A stretch of DNA of 45,140 nucleotides from NCBI GenBank assembly GCA_963205255.1, contig CAUJIK010000082.1, positions 1 through 45,140 on the forward strand, read 5' to 3'. The notes under the pieces were generated by a model. That model did not search any database, had not been told where the DNA came from, and worked only from the letters and a program-made list of their open reading frames with translations. Source of the DNA: Pseudomonadota bacterium (GTDB lineage: Bacteria > Pseudomonadota > Gammaproteobacteria > Steroidobacterales > Steroidobacteraceae). Positions 1-8,094 of the stretch are shown here, one piece after another. The position numbers and the translations under genes were made by a program. Positions within the stretch are counted from its first letter, which is position 1. Every line of letters begins with the position of its first letter.

Positions 1-650
1 GGCTCACGCGCCTGCGCGCCGCGGCCCGCGCGCGGCTGGGAGGCGACTCCGCCGCACTGGCCGATGTGCGCAACGGCCTGCAGGCCTTCTGTCGCGGCGC
101 CGGCATCGACCCGGCCCGCCTGCAGCCGGAGAACGAAGCGCGCACGCTGCATCTGGCCGGCCAGCTGCTGCGCGAGGCACTGCTGGGCCTGAAGGAAGTG
201 CTGCGCTCCCAGAAAGTGTTTCGCGACCGCTACGGCATCGAGACCGAGGCGGACACCAACGCTCTCTCGCCCATGAGCCGCGCCGCCGACGACTATCTGC
301 TGCAGCTGCTCAAGGGACACGAAAAGCACGAGCTGGACGCGGTGATGCAGATGCGCGGCAACTTCAGCGACGCCAGGGCCCAGACCAGCGCCATCGATCC
401 GGCCCTGCGCACCGCGCTGGCGCAGTTCCTCGCCCACCTCGCGCCGGCCAATGTGGAGGCGCGCGCGCGCGACCGCTCCGCCGAGGTCTCGCCCGCCGTG
501 GTCTGGGAGCGCTACCGGGATGTCTACATGACGCTGCTGCACGCCACCGGGCAGGAGTTGCCGCACCTGTTCACCGAGGCGCTGGCGCAGGCCTTCCGCC
601 ACGAACTGGACAATCAGTCCATCGACACCTTCAAATCCACGCGCGAATAG
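1..650 (+). CDS. Type VI secretion-associated FHA-domain protein, C-terminal part (partial)
   Basis: The reading frame is open to the left edge, so only about the last 215 residues are present. The segment around LQAFCRGAGIDPARL, followed by a helical stretch with LREALLGLKEVLRSQ, resembles the conserved C-terminal domain of TagH/ImpI-type FHA proteins, which associate with type VI secretion systems. The N-terminal FHA domain that would confirm this lies outside the window. A GTG at 66 is open but is not the true start, because the frame continues upstream with coding-like sequence. No other secretion genes follow, so this would be the edge of any such cluster. Family assignment is from memory of the motif and is moderate; a generic FHA protein is the alternative. 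Confidence 0.55.
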   Translation, partial: LTRLRAAARARLGGDSAALADVRNGLQAFCRGAGIDPARLQPENEARTLHLAGQLLREALLGLKEVLRSQKVFRDRYGIETEADTNALSPMSRAADDYLLQLLKGHEKHELDAVMQMRGNFSDARAQTSAIDPALRTALAQFLAHLAPANVEARARDRSAEVSPAVVWERYRDVYMTLLHATGQELPHLFTEALAQAFRHELDNQSIDTFKSTRE

Positions 651-671
651 CGCCGGGCAAGGCGCCGGCCA

Positions 672-1559
672 TCACACCCTGCGCGGACCGCCCGCTGCCG
701 GCGGCAGGGGAATGAACTCGCTGCTGTCGGCATCCGGCAGCTTCATGCGCCCCGCGGACCAGTCGGCCCGCGCCTGCGCGATGCGCTGCGGCGAGGACGA
801 GACGAAATTCCAGTCGATGAAGCGCGGCCCCAGGGGTTCGCCAGCCAGCAGCATCAACACCACATCGCTCCGCGCCCTGATCCCGGCAACGCGCCCCGGC
901 GCGAGGACTCCCATCTGTCCCGGACCCAGTATTTCCCCTCCACCCTCGATCTCGCCGCTCACCACGTACACGGCGCATTCCGGATACTCCGCGGGCAGCG
1001 GCAGCCGCGCGCCGGCCGCCAGCCGCAGGTGCGCATAGACCAGCGGAGAATGCGTGCGCACGGGGCTTGCAAGCCCGAAGGCGCTGCCGGCAATCAGCCG
1101 CATCCATAGGCCCTCTTCCTCGGCTACCGGCAGCTCGGCTGCTGCGTGGTGCGAGAACGATGGCGTGGTCTCCTCCGCCTCCACCGGCAACGCCACCCAG
1201 GCCTGGATGCCATGCACGTGATCCGCCTGTGCCCGCGCCCGCTCGAAGCGCTCCGAATGGGTGATGCCGCTGCCAGCCACCATCCAGTTCACCTCGCCGG
1301 GATCAATGGGCAGCGCCGAACCCAGGCTGTCACGATGCACGATCTGGCCGTCGAACAGATAGGTGACCGTCGACAGGCCGATATGCGGATGCGGACGCAC
1401 ATCGGCCTCGCGCGTGAGCCCGGCGGGCAGATCCACCGGGCCAATGTGATCGAAAAACACGAACGGGCCCACCATGCCGCTGCCGACGGCAGGCAGCACG
1501 CGGCCCACCTCCAGAGCGCCCAGAGACTTGCGACGCTGCTCTATGATGTGGTCCCACAT
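672..1559 (-). CDS. Pirin family protein (cupin-fold)
   Basis: A 295-residue protein starting MWDHIIEQRR. It has the pirin N-terminal cupin signature: VGPFVFFDHIGP, then RPHPHIGLSTVTYLFDG and the HRDSLGS turn. The histidines of the HPHIG region and HSER match the metal-binding set of pirins, which bind Fe(II) and in some members show quercetinase activity or act as redox-sensing co-regulators. A C-terminal pirin cupin follows (about residues 170-270). The start at 1559 is chosen because pirins begin only a few residues before this motif; the frame stays open further upstream only through sequence antisense to the neighbouring DUF502 gene. It is divergent from that gene, with 69 bp between the two starts. 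The substrate is not predictable. Confidence 0.9.
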   Translation of the reverse strand: MWDHIIEQRRKSLGALEVGRVLPAVGSGMVGPFVFFDHIGPVDLPAGLTREADVRPHPHIGLSTVTYLFDGQIVHRDSLGSALPIDPGEVNWMVAGSGITHSERFERARAQADHVHGIQAWVALPVEAEETTPSFSHHAAAELPVAEEEGLWMRLIAGSAFGLASPVRTHSPLVYAHLRLAAGARLPLPAEYPECAVYVVSGEIEGGGEILGPGQMGVLAPGRVAGIRARSDVVLMLLAGEPLGPRFIDWNFVSSSPQRIAQARADWSAGRMKLPDADSSEFIPLPPAAGGPRRV

Positions 1560-1628
1560 GGCGTAGTCTGCTCCTCCCGAATGCTTCGCATCGGCAAACC
1601 ATAGGTCTGACAGGAGACCCCCGCAACT

Positions 1629-2291
1629 GTGACTGACAAGAAAAAACGTCCGCGTCTGGCCCGCACACTGCTTGCAGGCATGCTGGCCGCGCTGCCGCTG
1701 CTGGCGACCCTGTGGCTGCTGTCCTTCGTGGTCGATTTCCTGCTCGACTGGTTCGGGCCCGAGAGCCGCATGGGGCGGGTTCTGGAAATGCTGGGGGTGG
1801 GCATTTCGGGCAGCGGCTGGTCGGGCTACCTCATCGGGCTCGCCATGGCCGTGGCGCTGCTGTTCGGGCTGGGGCTGCTGGTCGAGCGGGGTCTCACCGC
1901 ATGGCTGGTGTGGCTGGTGGACGCCGTGGTGGGCCGCATCCCCGTGGTGCGCACCATCTACGAGACCGTCGAGAAGTTCGTCGGCGTGTTCGCGCAGCGC
2001 GACCGCAGCAAGCTGCAGTCGATGCGGCCGGTGTGGTGCCACTTCGGCCAGGGCGATGGTGTGGCCGCGCTGGGGCTGCTCTCCTCGCCGCAACCCATCC
2101 TCGTCGATGGGCGCGCCTGCTATGCCGTCATCATCCCCACCGCACCCGTGCCCATCGGCGGCGGCCTGCTGTTCATGCCGGTGGAGTGGATCAAGCCCGC
2201 GGAAATCGGCATGGAGGCCGTGACCAGCCTCTATGTCTCCATGGGCGTCACGGCCCCACAGTTTCTGCCGACTGCGCCCGCGGCGAAGTAG
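1629..2291 (+). CDS. DUF502 family membrane protein
   Basis: A 220-residue inner-membrane protein with a GTG start. A basic N-terminus (MTDKKKRPR) precedes a first membrane helix at about 14-38 and a second at about 60-85. The DUF502 core follows: the [18 protein letters not shown] block and the [20 protein letters not shown] block near the C-terminus. Members are widespread but poorly characterised. The best start-proximal ribosome site is AGGAG near 1611-1615, which is rather distant, so the start is tentative. Its last 44 bases overlap the 3' end of the convergent exporter gene on the other strand. Confidence 0.88.
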   Translation: MTDKKKRPRLARTLLAGMLAALPLLATLWLLSFVVDFLLDWFGPESRMGRVLEMLGVGISGSGWSGYLIGLAMAVALLFGLGLLVERGLTAWLVWLVDAVVGRIPVVRTIYETVEKFVGVFAQRDRSKLQSMRPVWCHFGQGDGVAALGLLSSPQPILVDGRACYAVIIPTAPVPIGGGLLFMPVEWIKPAEIGMEAVTSLYVSMGVTAPQFLPTAPAAK

Positions 2292-3141
2292 CCGCGTCCG
2301 GCGCAGCCTGCACCGTCACCGCCGCGCCCACGGACGACATCACGATCAGTCCGATGGCGAGCCACTGCCCCGGCGACAGCGCTTCGCCGAGGATCATCAG
2401 GCCCATCAGCGCGCCGATGGCCGGCTCGGCGCTGAGCAGCGTGCCGAAGGTGTGCGCGGGCAACTGGCGTAGCGCCAGCATCTCCAGCCCATAGGGAATG
2501 GCGCTGGAGACGATGCCCAGCAGCACGCCCAGGAGCAATACCCACGGCGCCAGCAGCGCCGCTCCCGCATGCGCGATTCCCACCGGCGCCACCACCAGCG
2601 CCGCGATGATCATGCCGGCGGCGGCGGTCGCCGGGCCATGGATCTGCCCGGCCCGTCTGCCGGCAAGGATGTACAGCGCCCAGCAGACTCCCGCCAGCAG
2701 CGCCAGCAACAGGCCGCGCCAGTCCAGCTGCACAGCTTGCTGCCGCAGCGGCAGCAGCAACAGCAGCCCCGCCACGGCAAGCCCGATCCACAGCAGATCC
2801 AGCCGTCGACGCGACATCAGCACGGCGACCGCGAGCGGGCCGGTGAACTCCACCGCGATGGCGATGCCCAGGGGGATGTAGGCCAGCGACTTGTAGAAGG
2901 CCAGATTCATCAGGCCCAGCACCACGCCGTAGGCAACCAGCGACCGCCAGCCCCGGCTCAGCCGCAGCCGCCACGGACGCAGCACCATGGCGAGCACCAG
3001 CGCGCCGGCCACCACGCGCAGCGCGGTGGCCCCTTCGGCGCCCACTGCCGGGAACAGGCTCTTGGCAAGCGCCGCGCCAGCCGTTATCGACACCAGCGCA
3101 AGGAACATGGCGCCAACGGCGCCGGCATTTGAGACCCGCAT
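2248..3141 (-). CDS. EamA/DMT-superfamily exporter, RhtA-like
   Basis: A 297-residue integral membrane protein with about ten hydrophobic helices arranged as two EamA repeats. Features such as [21 protein letters not shown] in the first half and [17 protein letters not shown] plus [13 protein letters not shown] in the second are typical of the RhtA branch, which exports threonine/homoserine and related amino acids. Substrate specificity cannot be read from the sequence. The ATG at 3141 gives [14 protein letters not shown], leading directly into the first helix. The gene is convergent with the DUF502 gene, with overlapping tails, and is separated from the symporter gene downstream on the same strand by 39 bp. 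Confidence 0.85.
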   Translation of the reverse strand: MRVSNAGAVGAMFLALVSITAGAALAKSLFPAVGAEGATALRVVAGALVLAMVLRPWRLRLSRGWRSLVAYGVVLGLMNLAFYKSLAYIPLGIAIAVEFTGPLAVAVLMSRRRLDLLWIGLAVAGLLLLLPLRQQAVQLDWRGLLLALLAGVCWALYILAGRRAGQIHGPATAAAGMIIAALVVAPVGIAHAGAALLAPWVLLLGVLLGIVSSAIPYGLEMLALRQLPAHTFGTLLSAEPAIGALMGLMILGEALSPGQWLAIGLIVMSSVGAAVTVQAAPDAATSPRAQSAETVGP

Positions 3142-3180
3142 GGCGGCGCAGGCTACACGCTCCAGCGCCGTGCGGCGCGC

Positions 3181-5079
3181 CTAATGCTGGCTTGCCTGCT
3201 CCGCGCCGATGCCGGTGTTCTGCCGGACATACAGCTCGTCCCACTTGTCGCGGGCATGGCGGTCGCGCCGCCACAGCAGCGAGCCCAGGATCACGCACAG
3301 GAAGCCCAGCGGGATGGAATAGATGCCGGGATTGCGCAGCGAAATCAGCGGCGACTCCAGGCCCACGAGGCTGGTGAGCTTGCCTTCGAGGCTCTGCACC
3401 GTGGTTTGCGCGGTCGTGAGCGCCACCTGGGCATCCTTGAGAGCCGAATCCGCCTGCCGCCTTGCCGCCTCGTCCACCGCCCCGGCAAGCGCGGCTTCGA
3501 GGCTCGCGATCTTGGCCGGCGCCGCCTCGATGACCTGCTGCGCCGCCTCGCGCTCGATCTTCGGATAGGACATGTTGGGCGACACCAGCACCAGCACCAC
3601 GGCCGCGACAGTGCCCACCGTCATGCCCAGCAGGATGCCGCCGGTGTTGCAGCGCTTCCAGTACAGCGTCAGCAATATGCAGGGCAGATTGCTCGATGCC
3701 GCCACCGCGAAGGCCAGGCCCACCAGATGCGCCACGTTCTGCCCCTTGGCGAGGATGCCGATGGCGATGGCGATGGCGCCGATCGCGATGGCGCTGATGC
3801 GCGCGGCGCGCACTTCCTCGGCGGGCGTGGCGTGCTCGCCCTTCACCACACCGACCCAGATGTCATGCGACATGGCCGATGCCGAAGCGAGCACCAGGCC
3901 TGCCACCACGGCGACGATGGTCGCGAAGGCGACCGCCGCGACGAAGGCCAGGAAGAAATTGCCCAGCGCCGACTCGGACCCGCCGCCGATGAACTGCGCC
4001 AGCAGCGGCGCGGCGAGATTGCCGCCCCGGTCGAAGCTCGCGATGGTCGCGGCGCCGACATTCAGCGCCGCGCCGTTGCCGATGATCAGCGTCAGCACAT
4101 AGAAGCCGCCGATGATACCCATGGCCCAGATCACCGAGATGCGCGCCTGATGCGCGTTCGGCACGGTGAAGAAGCGCATCAGGATGTGCGGCAGGCCGGC
4201 CGTGCCCAGCACCAGCGCCATGCCGAGCGAGATCTGGTCGATGGGGTTCTTGAGGTAAAGCCCCGGCTCGAGAAAGCGCTGGCCCAGTTCGGTCGCCGTC
4301 ATGCCGCCATCGCCGCCCAGCACCTTGGCCACCTGCGCATGCACCTTCGGATCGGCGACCACGGCTTCGAGAAAGCCCGGCAGGCTGAAGCCATACGGCG
4401 CCCAGGTGAACACCACCAGCACGATGGAGGCGATCACCAGCAGCACGGCCTTGATGATCTGCACCCAGGTGGTCGCCACCATGCCGCCGAACACCACATA
4501 GGCCAGCATCAGCACGCCCACCACCACCACCGACACCTCGTAGTCGATGCCGATCAGCGTCTTGACCAGCACGCCACCGCCGACCATCTGCGCGGTGAGA
4601 TAGATGGTCGAGACCGTGATAGTGGAGGCCGCGGCCAGCACCTTCGCGGTCTTGTAGTGGTTACGGTACGCGAGGATGTCGCCCAGTGTGTATTTGCCGA
4701 TGTTGCGGCAGGGCTCGGCGATGACCAGCAGCACGGTGATGTAGGCCACCAGCCAGCCCACCGAGTACATGAAACCGTCGTAGCCATAGAGCGAGATCAG
4801 GCCGGCGATGCCGAGAAAGGACGCCGCCGAAAGGTAGTCACCCGCGATGGCCCAGCCATTCTGCAGGCCGCTGATCGAGCGCCCCGCCGCATAGAACTGC
4901 TGCGCCGACTTGACGCGCTTGGCCGCAAGCCAGGTCACATACATGGTCAGCGCGATGATGGCCGCGAACACGCCCAGGGTCATGCCGCCGAAACGCTCCG
5001 GCACCGCGCCGCCCGTGAAGGCGAAAGCACCGGGGCTGACTGCCAGCGCGGCCATGGCCGCCATCACCTGCCGGGCCAT
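3181..5079 (-). CDS. actP: Cation/acetate symporter-like permease (SSS family) with coiled-coil insertion
   Basis: A 632-residue sodium:solute symporter. The early region AGRSISGLQNGWAIAGDYLSAASFLGIAG and the run of about 13 membrane helices match ActP/YjcG, which takes up acetate and other short monocarboxylates. It begins with a probable cleaved signal (AVSPGAFAF), as ActP does. ActP is typically about 550 residues. The excess here is mostly a hydrophilic alanine/glutamine/glutamate-rich block at residues about 505-570 (roughly 3367-3558), placed between the penultimate and final membrane helices and looking like a coiled coil. The ATG overlaps the stop of the upstream DUF485 gene by one nucleotide, so the two form a translationally coupled pair. 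Acetate is the default substrate but is not proven. Confidence 0.85.
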   Translation of the reverse strand: MARQVMAAMAALAVSPGAFAFTGGAVPERFGGMTLGVFAAIIALTMYVTWLAAKRVKSAQQFYAAGRSISGLQNGWAIAGDYLSAASFLGIAGLISLYGYDGFMYSVGWLVAYITVLLVIAEPCRNIGKYTLGDILAYRNHYKTAKVLAAASTITVSTIYLTAQMVGGGVLVKTLIGIDYEVSVVVVGVLMLAYVVFGGMVATTWVQIIKAVLLVIASIVLVVFTWAPYGFSLPGFLEAVVADPKVHAQVAKVLGGDGGMTATELGQRFLEPGLYLKNPIDQISLGMALVLGTAGLPHILMRFFTVPNAHQARISVIWAMGIIGGFYVLTLIIGNGAALNVGAATIASFDRGGNLAAPLLAQFIGGGSESALGNFFLAFVAAVAFATIVAVVAGLVLASASAMSHDIWVGVVKGEHATPAEEVRAARISAIAIGAIAIAIGILAKGQNVAHLVGLAFAVAASSNLPCILLTLYWKRCNTGGILLGMTVGTVAAVVLVLVSPNMSYPKIEREAAQQVIEAAPAKIASLEAALAGAVDEAARRQADSALKDAQVALTTAQTTVQSLEGKLTSLVGLESPLISLRNPGIYSIPLGFLCVILGSLLWRRDRHARDKWDELYVRQNTGIGAEQASQH

Positions 5080-5396
5080 CAGACGCTCCCCTGCGCGGCG
5101 TGCGCGATTTCGCGAGCCATCGCGTCGAAGCGGCGGCTGGCATGCCGGGAATAGATGAAGGCGATGCCCCAGGCGACGACGAATTCAGACAGCGCGAACA
5201 GCAGCCCGACGTTGACCGGGCCCCAGACCTGCTTCCTGAACAGATCGACCCAGTACACGGCGCCGATGGGCAGCAGGAAGTAGTAGATGACGGAGAACGC
5301 CATCAATCCCCACAGGAAGCGGCTCTTGCGCTGGTGCAGTTCCTGGAAACGCGGGTGCCTGGCGATTGCCACCCAGTCGACGGCGGGCGTTGTCAT
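5079..5396 (-). CDS. DUF485 family small membrane protein (ActP partner)
   Basis: A 105-residue protein with two membrane helices (about 29-50 and 64-85) and the DUF485 pattern: RHPRFQELHQRKSRFLW at the N-terminus and LFALSEFVVAWGIAFIYSR later. DUF485 genes (yjcH in E. coli) normally sit directly upstream of actP and are thought to assist the permease. The same arrangement is seen here with a one-nucleotide overlap. The region upstream of its start is occupied by gene debris, so its promoter must lie within about 150 bp or inside that debris. Confidence 0.9.
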   Translation of the reverse strand: MTTPAVDWVAIARHPRFQELHQRKSRFLWGLMAFSVIYYFLLPIGAVYWVDLFRKQVWGPVNVGLLFALSEFVVAWGIAFIYSRHASRRFDAMAREIAHAAQGSV

Positions 5397-5549
5397 GGCG
5401 TGTTACCCAAAAGGCAGTTTGAAGAGTTTTTCGCACCGCGCCGGCCCGGCCCGCAAAGACTGCGCGACACTGGACGACACCCCCCCGGGCTGGTCCGATG
5501 ATACACACGTAGGCGCGCGGCCTGTATACCGGCGGCGCGAACGCAACCG

Positions 5550-5977
5550 GCAACCGATTGCCAGGCGGCGCGACGCGCCCGGACGATGGCGGCTCCGAAC
5601 AGCAGCGCAGCCACCAGGCCCATGCTCGAGGCCGCAACCTGCGCGAACCGCAGGCCGCTGGAGCCATACTCCGGCGTCAGGGCATCGCTGAGCAGACCCA
5701 CGCCCAATGGATGCAGCCCCAACCCGATGAGGTTCACGACGAAGAAGAACACCGCGGATGATGTAGCGCCTGTCGCCCGAGCCCTGCTCCAGCACCGACA
5801 GGCCGGGCACGAGACGATGGAAAGCGGCACGTCCTGCACATTGGCGTCGCCCCGCTTGGTCGCGCTGACCACGACCTCCTCGAGCGGCGAATCCACACCG
5901 GCAGCGGTGGCATAGGCGGTGAAGGCCATGGAAACAAGACAGACCGGAACCCCGGTCCGAGTGCGGAACGTGCTCAT
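5550..5977 (-). pseudogene. Chimeric remnant: TBDR N-terminus fused to MFS transporter C-terminus
   Basis: Reading from 5977 leftwards, the first part encodes a signal peptide and the receptor start (SPLEEVVVSATKRGDANVQDVPLSIV). After a loss of roughly twenty codons and a frame change, the plug-domain segment PGLSVLEQGSGDRRYIIRG appears near 5755-5815. The sequence then switches abruptly into the last membrane helices of a major-facilitator permease (VFFFVVNLIGLGLHPLGVGLLSDALTPEYG, then SSMGLVAALLFGAAI), which runs to about 5550. No single frame covers this as a functional protein. The pieces belong to two different families, so this is a deletion fusion between neighbouring genes. Family recognition is firm for both pieces; the exact junctions are approximate. 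Confidence 0.75.
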
Positions 5978-6205
5978 TCGGTGTTCTACGTGCTTTCGGG
6001 GCACTACATCGGTTACCTGTCGGAGTACGTCGCCGAATCGTGGCGCCAGAAAGGCGAGCTCAGAGCCATCCGGCCAGACGTGTTCCGCTACGAGGCAGCA
6101 GGCGGAATAGCCATCCAGAAGCAGCGCATGAACAGTGCGCTGCTGCGCGTGGTGACGGATGCGCTGGTCACCTCGCACCGGGAAGCGGCTCCGGCCGCGC
6201 AATGA
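5966..6205 (+). pseudogene. LysR-family regulator C-terminal remnant
   Basis: About 80 codons read VFYVLSGHYIGYLSEYVAESW, then KGELRAIRPD, and end at 6205. This matches the last part of the effector-binding domain of LysR-type regulators, where a GxxIGYLPxHYA motif is followed by a short segment and the C-terminus. The DNA-binding domain and most of the sensor domain are absent. The remnant begins almost exactly where the opposite-strand receptor fragment starts, so the rest has been deleted. An in-frame GTG at 5981 is present but is unlikely to be functional. Confidence 0.6.
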
Positions 6206-6278
6206 ATCAGGCTCGGCGCCACGGGGCGCGGGCTACAATGAATCATCCATCCTGCTGCCACTCACGGTCACCTGCTCC

Positions 6279-7247
6279 ATGACTGCTTCCCTGCCCGCCT
6301 GCCCGCTGTGCGCCTCGGCGCTGACCTACGAAGACGGCACGAACTTCGTCTGCCCCGAATGCGCCCATGAATGGAGCCAGGCAGGCGAAGAACCCTCCAC
6401 GGAACAAGGCCGCGTGGTGCGCGACGCCGTCGGCAATGAGCTGAAGGATGGCGATACGGTCACCGTCATCAAGGATCTCAAGGTGAAGGGCTCTTCGTCC
6501 GTGGTGAAGGTGGGCACCAAGGTGCGCAACATCCGCCTGGTCGAGGGCGACCACGACATCGACTGCCGCATCGACGGCATCGGCCAGATGGGTCTGAAGT
6601 CCATGTACGTGAAGAAGGCCGGAGCGGACCAGCCGCCCGGCAAGTCAACTGCCCACGGGATTGGAGATGATGATCTCCACGCGCCGGTTCTGCTGCCGGC
6701 CCGCAGCGGTATCGTTGCCCGCCACAGGCTCGCTCTTGCCCTTGCCCAGCGCGATGACCCGCTGGGCAGCGATGCCGCGCTCCATCAGCGCCGCCTTCAC
6801 TGCATTGGCACGGTTCTCGGACAGGGAAAGATTGAGACTGTCGGAGCCGACGCTGTCGGTGTGACCCTCGATGGTGGCCGAGCGCTCGGGCGACTCCCGC
6901 AGGAAAGCGGCAAGCCGGTCCACCGTGCCCATGGCGCCGGGCTTGAGCACCGCCTTGCCGGTATCAAAGAGCACATCCCCCAGGGTAAGCACCAGGCCGC
7001 GGTCGGTCTGCCTTGCCTGCAGTTCGCGCAGCTGCGCCTGCAGCATCTGGGCCTCGCGGCGTGCGTCAGCGGCCACTTTCTCGGCTTGCGCCCGCGCCGC
7101 CGCAGCTTCCTGCTCCCTTGCCTGCGCCAGCACACGCTGGCGCTCGCCTTCGGCTTCAGCCGTCTTCTGCTCGGCCTGGCCGCGCGCAATCTGCTGGGCG
7201 GCGATGTCGGCATGACGCTGCGCCAGATATGCCGCCTCGCGGACTGA
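6279..7247 (+). CDS. PhnA/YjdM-family zinc-ribbon protein with read-through C-terminal extension
   Basis: From [15 protein letters not shown] to about base 6635 this is a complete YjdM (PhnA) domain: a zinc ribbon with two CxxC pairs, then [44 protein letters not shown] and [10 protein letters not shown]. The family is normally about 110 residues and ends right there. Here no stop follows. The frame stays open for about 200 more codons, entirely antisense to the OmpA-lipoprotein gene, and stops at 7247. The extension has no recognisable domain and the biased composition of an antisense shadow. Either the native stop was lost or a base has been gained or lost; shifting frame would bring a TGA near 6667. 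The family's link to phosphonate use is historical and its function is uncertain. The domain call is secure; the real 3' end is not. Confidence 0.7.
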   Translation: MTASLPACPLCASALTYEDGTNFVCPECAHEWSQAGEEPSTEQGRVVRDAVGNELKDGDTVTVIKDLKVKGSSSVVKVGTKVRNIRLVEGDHDIDCRIDGIGQMGLKSMYVKKAGADQPPGKSTAHGIGDDDLHAPVLLPARSGIVARHRLALALAQRDDPLGSDAALHQRRLHCIGTVLGQGKIETVGADAVGVTLDGGRALGRLPQESGKPVHRAHGAGLEHRLAGIKEHIPQGKHQAAVGLPCLQFAQLRLQHLGLAACVSGHFLGLRPRRRSFLLPCLRQHTLALAFGFSRLLLGLAARNLLGGDVGMTLRQICRLAD

Positions 7248-7475
7248 GTTCACCGATCTCTTCTGCTGCTGCAAACGGTCGGCTTCGCGCAGCGCATCGT
7301 TCGCGGCCGACACCTCGCCCGCCGCATACCTGCCGGCGTCGGGAGAATTCTGCACCCGCTCGATGGCGCTACGCGCCGCCTCCAGTTCATCGATCTGCCG
7401 CGGAGCCGAACCGCAGGCGGCAACGGCCACGGCACAGACCAGCGCAGTGACGACAGTGTAGTGGTGAGTCTTCAT
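6645..7475 (-). CDS. OmpA-family lipoprotein with DUF4398-like N-terminal helical region
   Basis: A 276-residue protein. A lipoprotein signal (hydrophobic stretch ending AVAVAAC, acylated Cys at about residue 21) is followed by a long alanine/glutamine/arginine-rich helical segment (about 30-155). The C-terminal OmpA domain (about 160-272) contains [29 protein letters not shown] and the NRRVEI ending, and binds peptidoglycan. The protein should be anchored in the outer membrane with its C-terminus on the cell wall. It is the second gene of a pair: the upstream DUF4398 lipoprotein gene ends only 9 bp before its ATG. The PhnA-type frame on the opposite strand runs across most of it. Confidence 0.9.
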   Translation of the reverse strand: MKTHHYTVVTALVCAVAVAACGSAPRQIDELEAARSAIERVQNSPDAGRYAAGEVSAANDALREADRLQQQKRSVNSVREAAYLAQRHADIAAQQIARGQAEQKTAEAEGERQRVLAQAREQEAAAARAQAEKVAADARREAQMLQAQLRELQARQTDRGLVLTLGDVLFDTGKAVLKPGAMGTVDRLAAFLRESPERSATIEGHTDSVGSDSLNLSLSENRANAVKAALMERGIAAQRVIALGKGKSEPVAGNDTAAGRQQNRRVEIIISNPVGS

Positions 7476-7484
7476 GGCGCCTCC

Positions 7485-7883
7485 TCAGTCCGGGTCCGCG
7501 GCCGGGGCAACTGTGTTGCGCCTGGCCTCATCAAGCAGTGCGTCCACACCCTGCTCCACTTCACGCGCGGCAGCCTGCTGACGCGCGGTCTGCGACTTCG
7601 CGCTGGCGTACTGCGCATCCACTTCGGCCTGCCTGGCCAGCTGCAGCGCCTTCTGGTCACCCTCCTTCGATTGCCTTTCGTAGGCGCGCTGCGCCTCGGC
7701 GAACTTGTTGCGGGCACTCTGGAACTCGGGCAATGCGGATTCCTGTGCACCGCTGCGCTCGGCCTGCTGCAGCACGGCCTCGGTCCGCGCCATCTGCGCT
7801 GTGACTTCAGGGGGTCTGCTGTAGGCACATGCCTGCAGCAGGCCGAGCGACGCTCCAATGGTCAGCATCCACAGGGCTTTCAT
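7485..7883 (-). CDS. DUF4398 domain lipoprotein
   Basis: A 132-residue protein starting MKALWMLTIGASLG, with a lipobox ending LLQAC (Cys about residue 18). The mature part is almost entirely alpha-helical and coiled-coil-like (EVTAQMARTEAVLQQAERSG onwards), the DUF4398 pattern. The start at 7883 is supported by a strong ribosome site, a GAGGTGGAG run just upstream, whereas a longer frame to 7985 lacks a signal peptide. Such proteins are commonly encoded next to OmpA-type lipoproteins containing the same helical region, as here, and probably act together at the cell envelope. Their precise role is unknown. Confidence 0.85.
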   Translation of the reverse strand: MKALWMLTIGASLGLLQACAYSRPPEVTAQMARTEAVLQQAERSGAQESALPEFQSARNKFAEAQRAYERQSKEGDQKALQLARQAEVDAQYASAKSQTARQQAAAREVEQGVDALLDEARRNTVAPAADPD

Positions 7884-8031
7884 TCTCCACCTCGCTTTCG
7901 TGCAGCACGCCGGAGCGACTGCGGGATGTCCTTGCTGAAGAGCATCGTGAAGGGATTGATCCGCGGACCGTATCGGAGAAGGCACTCTGCGACGGTCGGA
8001 GAAGTCCCACCCGGCACGGCCTCCCTTTAAC

Positions 8032-8060
8032 TTGTTTTTACATGAGAATTAGATTATAAT
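8032..8060 (+). promoter_or_regulatory. Sigma-70-type promoter of the SDR gene
   Basis: A perfect TATAAT (8055-8060) lies 17 bp downstream of TTGTTT (8032-8037). The stretch 8030-8075 is strikingly AT-rich within very GC-rich surroundings. The predicted transcript start (about 8067) gives a leader of about 28 nt before the ATG at 8095. Confidence 0.6.
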
Positions 8061-8094
8061 TTATTGTAATTAAATGAATTTTCAGGATGAATCG

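Noticed and set aside
1-650. A full type VI secretion locus
   Set aside because: Only the tail of one candidate gene is visible; no other secretion components follow.
3184-5154. Long plus-strand frame opposite actP
   Set aside because: Histidine/arginine/glutamine-rich shadow of the symporter gene, with no motif.
6234-6239. TACAAT upstream of the PhnA-type gene as its promoter
   Set aside because: The -10 is plausible but there is no acceptable -35 at 16-18 bp, so it was not listed.
8074-8094. ATG at 8074 as start of the SDR
   Set aside because: The ATG at 8095 has a correctly spaced AGGA and the family N-terminus; the seven extra residues do not fit.
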